Below the pieces are notes generated by a model. The model saw nothing but the letters and a program-made list of their open reading frames with translations. It ran no database searches and was not told the origin of the DNA. Below, piece after piece: positions 58,961 to 64,000 of a DNA stretch of 64,000 bases. Source of the DNA: Clostridia bacterium. GTDB taxonomy: Bacteria; Bacillota; Clostridia; Peptostreptococcales; Anaerovoracaceae. The translations under genes were made by a program, and so were the position numbers. The stretch is from assembly GCA_902363595.1 (NCBI GenBank), contig CABJAP010000002.1, forward strand, positions 354,912 to 418,911. Reading direction: 5' to 3'. Within the stretch, counting starts at the first letter, position 1; each line of letters opens with the position of its first letter.

Positions 58961-60169
58961 ATGGAACAGAGAAAATTAACAATCGACAAAATTCCGGCTG
59001 TTCTCTATGGAACAGCTTCTCCAAAATGCTTTTTATATATTCACGGAAAATTTGGACTTAAGGAAGAAGCGGAGTCCTTTGCAGAGATAGCAGGTGCAAA
59101 AGGATGGCAGGTTTTGAGCATTGATCTGCCGGAGCATGGAGAGCGGAAAGAGGAAAATGACAGATTCAACCCATGGTGTGTTATACCGGAGTTGAAAACG
59201 GTTCTGCGGTACGTACAGCAGAACTTTAAAACGATAGGACTGAGGGCAGCCAGTATCGGCGCCTGGTTTGCCATGGAGAGCTTCGACGGTTCAGAATTTG
59301 AAACGTGTTTATTTGTCTCACCCGTTCTGGACATGGAGAAATTAATACAAAATATGATGCGGCAGGCAAGCGTGTCCGAAGAAAAACTAAAAAAAGAGTC
59401 CCTGATCCCTACGGATTTTGGAGAGACGTTATCATGGAAATATTATGAGTATGCAAAAGCGCATCCCATCACGGAATGGCGTTGCCGGACGGATATTCTA
59501 TATGCCGGCAACGACAATATGACAGCCCGCAAGACCGTGGATGAATTTATGGAGCAGTGCCATGCATCCCTTACGGTTATGGAAAACGGTGAGCATTGGT
59601 TCCACACGCCGGAGCAATTAGCGATACTGAATCAGTGGACGAAAGAGCGTGTAGAATACCTGGGTGAGGAAAACAAGGGAAACGTGGAAATCGTTGAGAT
59701 CAAAGAGCGAACGCCGCTGTTGTTATTGCAGCTATTAGAACTATGGGAGAAATCGGTGAGGGCAACCCATTTGTTTTTATCAGATGAAGAAATTGGCGCG
59801 ATTAAGGAAGCTGTTCCTGCGGCATTAAAAGGGATCCCTCATTTGATTGTAGCGGAAAACGAAAAGATACCCGCAGCCTTTATGGGAATTGATGGGAAGA
59901 AACTGGAAATGCTGTTTGTATCTGCCGAAGAGAGAGGAAAGGGCATTGGAAAAAAACTGCTGGAATACGGTATTGAGAAGTTTGCCATTCGGGAACTTGC
60001 CGTGAACGAGGACAATCCCCTCGCCAAAGAGTTTTATGAGCACATGGGATTCGAAGTCTTTAAAAGAACAGACCATGATGAACAAGGAAACCCATATCCA
60101 CTTTTATATATGAAGCTTCATACTTGCAAAGGAGTAATGGACCATGAAAATGCCGGCAAAAAATATTGA
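58961..60169 (+). CDS. Alpha/beta hydrolase - GNAT acetyltransferase fusion
   Basis: A 402-residue two-domain protein. Residues 1-230 form an alpha/beta hydrolase (FLYIHGKFG, IDLPEHGE, nucleophile Ser in RAASIGAWFAME, late His in GEHWFHTPEQ). Residues ~243-390 form a GNAT domain with the acetyl-CoA loop SAEERGKGIGKKLLEYG and VNEDNPLAKEFYEHMGFE. Separately these are common; the fusion is less so. The end overlaps the DUF3795 gene by 26 bases. Substrate unknown. Confidence 0.85.
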   Translation: MEQRKLTIDKIPAVLYGTASPKCFLYIHGKFGLKEEAESFAEIAGAKGWQVLSIDLPEHGERKEENDRFNPWCVIPELKTVLRYVQQNFKTIGLRAASIGAWFAMESFDGSEFETCLFVSPVLDMEKLIQNMMRQASVSEEKLKKESLIPTDFGETLSWKYYEYAKAHPITEWRCRTDILYAGNDNMTARKTVDEFMEQCHASLTVMENGEHWFHTPEQLAILNQWTKERVEYLGEENKGNVEIVEIKERTPLLLLQLLELWEKSVRATHLFLSDEEIGAIKEAVPAALKGIPHLIVAENEKIPAAFMGIDGKKLEMLFVSAEERGKGIGKKLLEYGIEKFAIRELAVNEDNPLAKEFYEHMGFEVFKRTDHDEQGNPYPLLYMKLHTCKGVMDHENAGKKY

Positions 60170-60563
60170 TCCCATAATGTTCGCCCCTTGCGGGATGAAT
60201 TGCAAGGTCTGTTATAAACATTGCCATCACAAAAAGCCATGTGCCGGATGTCTAAACAGCGATAATGGCAAGCCGGAACATTGCCGCAAATGCAAGATCA
60301 AAGATTGTATCAAAGAAAAAGGATTATCCTATTGCTTCGAGTGTTTTGACTATCCGTGTAAGCTGATAAAGAATCTTGAAAAAAGCTATAAGAGGTATCA
60401 GGCAAGCCTTATGGAAAATAGCAAGTTTGTTCGTAAATATGGGTTAGAAACGTTTATGGAACAGCAGAAAGAAAAATATACCTGTTCAAAATGCGGTGGT
60501 ATTATTTCAATTCATGACAGGGAATGTAGCGAGTGCCAGGAAAAGATGGATGATGAAACTTAA
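60144..60563 (+). CDS. DUF3795 cysteine-rich protein
   Basis: A 139-residue protein with many zinc-type cysteine pairs: CGMNCKVC, CHHKKPCAGC, CRKCKIKDC, YCFECFDYPC and a C-terminal zinc ribbon CSKCGG / CSECQ. FAPCGMNC and the spacing are those of DUF3795, a family without an established function in Firmicutes. AAAGGAG lies upstream inside the fusion gene, implying coupled translation. Confidence 0.85.
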   Translation: MKMPAKNIDPIMFAPCGMNCKVCYKHCHHKKPCAGCLNSDNGKPEHCRKCKIKDCIKEKGLSYCFECFDYPCKLIKNLEKSYKRYQASLMENSKFVRKYGLETFMEQQKEKYTCSKCGGIISIHDRECSECQEKMDDET

Positions 60564-60751
60564 AGTTTACGATTCATATTTGGATAAGGAAAATGGCGAT
60601 TATTACTGATATCATGTGATAGGTTTAATAATTTTACATGTTGTATGTGATTTTGTATATGTGTTTTTTAAAGATAATGTTTGAAAAATACAAAATGCTT
60701 ATAAGTAGTACAAATAAAAAATAATCCTGGTAACGAAAGGAGGACAACTAA

Positions 60752-61363
60752 GTGGATACTCATGGTGAAATGCTGATTTATCAGACTGAAGATGGGTTGA
60801 CCAAAATAGATGTTAGTATGGTTGATGAAACTGTATGGCTTACGCAAGAGCAAATGGCAGAATTACTTCAAAGAGACAAATCGACTATTTCACGCCACAT
60901 TAAAAACATCTTTGCTGAGGGAGAATTAGATGAAAAAGTGGTTGTTGCAGAATTTGCAACAACCAGTCAGCATGGTGCGATGGAAGGAAAAACACAAAGC
61001 AATATAACAAGATTCTACAATCTCGATGTTATCATCTCCGTGGGTTATCGTGTGAAATCTCAGCGTGGTGTGCAGTTTCGTATCTGGGCAACGAATATTT
61101 TAAAAGAATACATCAAAAAAGGTTTTGCGATGGACGATGATCGTTTAAAGGAACTGGGCGGAGGTGAATACTTCAAAGAACTGCTGGAGCGGATTCGTGA
61201 TATCAGGGTATCGGAGAAGGTGTTTTATCGTCAGGTTCTGGAAATCTATGCAACAAGCATAGACTATGATCCCAAAGCGGAAGTTTCTGTTCAGTTTTTC
61301 AAGAGGGTGCAGAATAAAATTCACTATGCTGTCTCCGGAGAAACGGCGGCAGAGGTGATTTAA
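60752..61363 (+). pseudogene. RhuM-family protein, C-terminally truncated
   Basis: A 203-residue product against roughly 330 for intact RhuM. The N-terminal VWLTQEQMAELLQRDKSTIS, the YNLDVIISVGYRVKSQRG block and VQFRIWATNILKEYI are diagnostic. The frame stops at SGETAAEVI, where the family normally continues, and the lost half is not found downstream in any frame. GTG 60752 has AAAGGAGG 8 bases upstream, so a shortened protein may still be made. RhuM genes are typically carried by mobile elements. Confidence 0.75.
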
Positions 61364-61766
61364 CATCGTTGGAAAGATTGTATCTTTGATTTTTGCGGTG
61401 TGTCTGTATTTGATAGGTTAATGTTTAGGATTGTTGCAGACAGTAACTATGCTGAAAGGGAAGAATGGTTAAATCAAACTAAGGATATGGTGAAGCACTA
61501 CTTCCCGTAAAGTAACTCCCAGTTTGTCAGAGAGTTAAAAACAGGAAAAAGGCAATAATTTATGGAAAAGCAGAAAGTACGCCCCCCTATGTAACGGCTA
61601 TGGGGCCGATCGTTATTGGAACCATTTGCGCCCTGGAAGTTCAGGCAAAGCCGATGTGACAGCAGATTTACGGTTGCTTTATGGGGGCGGATTCTATTGA
61701 TAAAATATTGCGTTTGGGATAGAATTTAGATTGAGACTCTTAATAAAAGAATGGAGGTATTATATT
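61364..61766 (+). other. Gene-fragment interval
   Basis: Frame 61373-61510 encodes CIFDFCGVSVFDRLMF and NYAEREEWLNQTKDMVKHYF, natural-looking but without a start; it is likely the end of a lost gene. Around 61595-61700 a short frame gives NGYGADRYWNHLRPGSSGK, again a fragment. Neither is recognised. The interval looks like a scar of deletions. Confidence 0.4.
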
Positions 61767-62159
61767 ATGGCGCTGAATCTTGTGGGATGGAATGTTGTGC
61801 TGGATTCGGATAATGCACACGAGTTGGCTGTATTTTACGAAAGATTACTTGGCTGGACGCGGTTCGATGGTGAAGAATATACGGTCTTGACGAATGTAGA
61901 TCAAGAGGGCACTCCAACTTGGATCACCTTCCAGCAAGTAGATGACTATGTACCGCCCGTTTGGCCTGCGACACCGGATGAGCAGCAGCAAATGGAGCAT
62001 TTGGATTTCCATGTTAAAGATGTGGAAGAGGGGGTAAAGCATGCTCTGTCATGTGGCGCAACCATGTCGGAATTCCAATACGATGATCGCTGGCGAGTAA
62101 TGATCGACCCTGCGGGACATCCGTTCTGTATACTGCCTCCAATTATGCCCTGGCCGTAA
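61767..62159 (+). CDS. VOC-family (glyoxalase/bleomycin resistance-like) protein
   Basis: A 130-residue protein with two beta-alpha-beta-beta-beta units: LVGWNVVLDSDNAHELAVFY and MEHLDFHVKDVEEGVKHAL, ending in DPAGHPFCILPP. The metal or drug site is typical of the superfamily. Role unknown. ATG 61767 has GGAGGTATT upstream. Confidence 0.88.
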   Translation: MALNLVGWNVVLDSDNAHELAVFYERLLGWTRFDGEEYTVLTNVDQEGTPTWITFQQVDDYVPPVWPATPDEQQQMEHLDFHVKDVEEGVKHALSCGATMSEFQYDDRWRVMIDPAGHPFCILPPIMPWP

Positions 62160-62191
62160 ATTTGGCAGCAAAATGAAAGGGAAAACTGAAA

Positions 62192-62824
62192 ATGGTCATT
62201 AGAAATGAAGAAAAAAAAGATTATCAAGAAGTAGAATCCATCACCAGAAAGGCTTTTTATAATTTATATGTTCCAGGCTGCACAGAGCATTATCTGGTTC
62301 ATATCATGCGTGAACATGAGGACTTTGTGCGGGAACTGGATTTTGTTATTGAAGTGGACGGCCGCGTGATTGGGAATATTATGTATACAAAAGCAAGGCT
62401 GATCGACGAAACGAAGAAGGAAAAACAGATTTTGACGTTTGGTCCGGTCAGCGTTTTACCGGAATACCAGCGAATGGGTTATGGAAAAATGCTGATAGAG
62501 CATTCCTTTGAAAAAGCGATGGCCCTTGGGTATGATGCAGTTGTAATCTTTGGAAATCCGGGTAATTATGTCGGCCGTGGGTTCAAGAGCTGTAAAAAGT
62601 ACAATGTCTGCATCGAAAACGGGACATATCCGGCGGCAATGATGGTAAAAGAACTGGGCTCAGATATTTTTGACGGAAGAAAATGGGTTTATTATGACAG
62701 CCCGGTCATGCAGATTGATGAGGCAGCGGCGCAGCGTTTTGACGATACCTTAGAAAAAATGGAAAAACGGCATCAGCCAAGCCAGGAAGAATTTTATATA
62801 CTCAGCAATTCGTGTGTGCAGTGA
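62192..62824 (+). CDS. GNAT-family N-acetyltransferase
   Basis: A 210-residue acetyltransferase. FGPVSVLPEYQRMGYGKMLIEH is the acetyl-CoA loop; GYDAVVIFGNPGNYVGRGFK follows as in the YhbS-like group. It starts 32 bases after the VOC gene and may share its transcript. Substrate unknown. Confidence 0.9.
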   Translation: MVIRNEEKKDYQEVESITRKAFYNLYVPGCTEHYLVHIMREHEDFVRELDFVIEVDGRVIGNIMYTKARLIDETKKEKQILTFGPVSVLPEYQRMGYGKMLIEHSFEKAMALGYDAVVIFGNPGNYVGRGFKSCKKYNVCIENGTYPAAMMVKELGSDIFDGRKWVYYDSPVMQIDEAAAQRFDDTLEKMEKRHQPSQEEFYILSNSCVQ

Positions 62825-62892
62825 TTTGACAAAGCTATTCGACAAAAGCCTAAAATGATAATACGATTGAATTATAAACAAAGGAGCAAATT

Positions 62893-63039
62893 GTGAGTAC
62901 AATTATTGGTTTAATGTTGGCGGTGAGAGAGCGAGAACCGATTTTTTACCATAAGGATACGAATCAGTTTGATCATTATCCTGTTTCCGAAATAGAACGA
63001 GAGAACCTGTCCCCGGATAAACTTAAACGAATGGCATGA
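62893..63039 (+). CDS. Small ORF coupled to DUF2200 gene
   Basis: A 48-codon ORF starting GTG 62893 with AAAGGAGC upstream; the product begins [18 protein letters not shown]. Its stop overlaps the DUF2200 start as ATGA, which suggests it is translated and coupled. TTGACA at 62826 lies ahead, though the -10 is poorly spaced. No family recognised. Confidence 0.5.
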   Translation: MSTIIGLMLAVREREPIFYHKDTNQFDHYPVSEIERENLSPDKLKRMA

Positions 63040-63380
63040 GCAAAATCTATGCAATGAAATTTTCAAAAATTTATTCCCTGCTTGTTCAGAAAGCAGATAA
63101 GAAAAAGCGGACAAAGCAAGAGGTGGATGAAATTATTTGCTGGCTTACAGGATACGATGAAGTCGGCCTGACCCAGCAGCTGCAAAATGACGTTGACTAT
63201 AAAACCTTTTTCGAGCAGGCCCCTTGCATAAATCCCAACAGTGAAAAAATAAAGGGGACTGTGTGCGGTGTTCGTGTTGAAGAAATTAAGGATCCAATCA
63301 TGAAACAGATCCGATATTTGGACAAATTGATTGATGAATTGGCAAAAGGAAAGGCAATGGAAAAAATTTTACGGGCATAG
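63036..63380 (+). CDS. DUF2200 family protein
   Basis: A 114-residue protein. [35 protein letters not shown] and [17 protein letters not shown] followed by [19 protein letters not shown] match DUF2200 over its full length. Function unknown. It overlaps the small ORF upstream by four bases. Confidence 0.88.
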   Translation: MSKIYAMKFSKIYSLLVQKADKKKRTKQEVDEIICWLTGYDEVGLTQQLQNDVDYKTFFEQAPCINPNSEKIKGTVCGVRVEEIKDPIMKQIRYLDKLIDELAKGKAMEKILRA

Positions 63381-63504
63381 ATTGATTTGCAGCGCCACGT
63401 CCCATCCAGCCTTCCATAATACAACCCGCACCATGCCCCATTGCAAAAACAGCCGGATCATGGTAACATATAGAAAAATTAAGAGAAAAGAGGGGAGTTA
63501 AACT

Positions 63505-63861
63505 ATGGATAAAACGATTTTGAATTATGTAGTAGAAAAAACGAACGAACTCATCAATGCGCCGACCTGCAGCAGCGAAACCAAGGAAGCGGCTCAGGCC
63601 TGGCTGGACGCTGTTGGAACCGACCGGGAAGTTAGTGAAACCAAAGCGTATATTGCTGAACTGGAGGCAGATATAATGCCCATCGACACTTTAATCGCTT
63701 TTGCAGAATCGGATGCTGGTGCGGAAGTCTTTGGCGATGATGCGCAAAATGTGGCAGCCCATGCAAAAGAAATCAAGGCCGCTGGAGCGGAATACTGCGA
63801 CTGCCCAGCTTGCATGGTCGTTGCGGAAATTCTTGAGAAAAAGGATGATATGCTGAAATAA
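63505..63861 (+). CDS. Small conserved protein of unknown function
   Basis: A 118-residue acidic helical protein with a late CDCPAC motif. Similar clostridial and enterococcal proteins are sometimes labelled Hsp90-like, but there is no GHKL ATPase motif here and the label is not supported. GAGGGGAG precedes the ATG. The CDCPAC pair could bind metal. Confidence 0.7.
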   Translation: MDKTILNYVVEKTNELINAPTCSSETKEAAQAWLDAVGTDREVSETKAYIAELEADIMPIDTLIAFAESDAGAEVFGDDAQNVAAHAKEIKAAGAEYCDCPACMVVAEILEKKDDMLK

Positions 63862-63917
63862 AAAGTTTTCTAAAGTAGGGGCTGGTGGAGGCCACTGAAA
63901 AAGAGGGGATAAACGGC

Positions 63918-63980
63918 GTGAAAGTGGGATTGGTTTCCAGTACCGTCCATAACATTCTTTTTAAGCGGTTTGGAGGATGA
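63918..63980 (+). CDS. Possible 20-residue peptide or leader
   Basis: GTG 63918 follows GAGGGG and opens a 20-codon frame that ends at a TGA overlapping an ATG at 63977. That ATG opens a frame leaving the window. It may be a coupled leader peptide or chance. Confidence 0.2.
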   Translation: MKVGLVSSTVHNILFKRFGG

Positions 63981-64000
63981 AAACAGTCTCTAATCCCGCT

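Noticed and set aside
63383..63470. Minus-strand peptide-like frame with a GHGAGCIMEGW pattern between DUF2200 and the next gene
   Set aside because: It looks like a protein fragment but is too short, has no start and no family could be assigned.
63505..63861. Small Hsp90 chaperone
   Set aside because: No ATPase motif and only 118 residues; the label seen on similar proteins is not justified by the sequence.
1..64000. CRISPR arrays, tRNA and rRNA genes
   Set aside because: No regularly spaced repeats and no cloverleaf or rRNA-like sequence were found by eye; a short tRNA could still be missed without a covariance search.

Overview
The window reads as chromosome from an anaerobic, Gram-positive Clostridia-type bacterium. 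The support is a SepF/DivIVA/LspA/RluD neighbourhood, YlxM-Ffh-RpsP-KhpA-RimM-TrmD, RqcH, YicC-Gmk-RpoZ and RpsB-Tsf, a SigI/RsgI pair, a Gin-like zinc finger, strong Shine-Dalgarno sites and ferredoxin-dependent 2-oxoacid metabolism. An amino-acid-fermenting member of Eubacteriales is plausible, but the genus cannot be read from the sequence. No rRNA, tRNA or CRISPR array was seen.

Layout. 1-4.2 kb: catabolic genes (GPH-type transporter, YtcJ-like amidohydrolase, BenE-like permease). 4.3-5.9 kb: a YoeB/RelB-type toxin-antitoxin pair lying between two gap-free direct copies of a ~285-bp structured intergenic element. 5.9-16.7 kb: a large catabolic block with its own HTH regulator: creatininase-family amidohydrolase, sodium:solute symporter plus small membrane partner, RraA-like protein, nitrilase-family amidase, a four-subunit 2-oxoacid:ferredoxin oxidoreductase, a glycerol-dehydrogenase-like enzyme and a DUF3830 protein. 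16.8-18.2 kb: CstA. 18.3-18.7 kb: an unannotated-looking type I toxin-antitoxin locus (27-residue holin-like peptide plus antisense RNA). 18.9-20.6 kb: VanR/VanS-like two-component system. 21.3-25.2 kb: VTC-type polyphosphate polymerase, two DUF4956 membrane proteins and SigI/RsgI. 25.2-28.6 kb: MerR/TipAS regulator, hydrolase, AzlCD exporter, acyl-ACP thioesterase.

28.7-45.4 kb is ordinary housekeeping: signal recognition particle, ribosome maturation, tRNA modification, division, lipoprotein processing, ribosome quality control, nucleotide metabolism and translation.

45.5-50.9 kb is accessory and decaying: a frameshifted unknown gene, an ECF-type sigma factor with a frameshifted anti-sigma gene, three secreted proteins and an IS3-family remnant. 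50.9-53.3 kb returns to core genes (HAD phosphatase, RlmD). Directly behind rlmD lies an AT-rich anti-phage operon, 53.4-58.2 kb: Cap4 nuclease-SAVED effector, CD-NTase, Cap2 E1-E2 and Cap3 JAMM protease. This is a type II CBASS. It is followed by a second, broken copy of the rlmD 3-prime tail and by KilA-N and RhuM fragments, so the island appears to be bracketed by pieces of rlmD. 59-64 kb carries small accessory genes (hydrolase-GNAT fusion, DUF3795, VOC, GNAT, DUF2200).

A second, dispersed intergenic repeat with inverted TTTACGCA-like ends occurs in four copies (5.7, 20.8, 21.0 and 31.5 kb).
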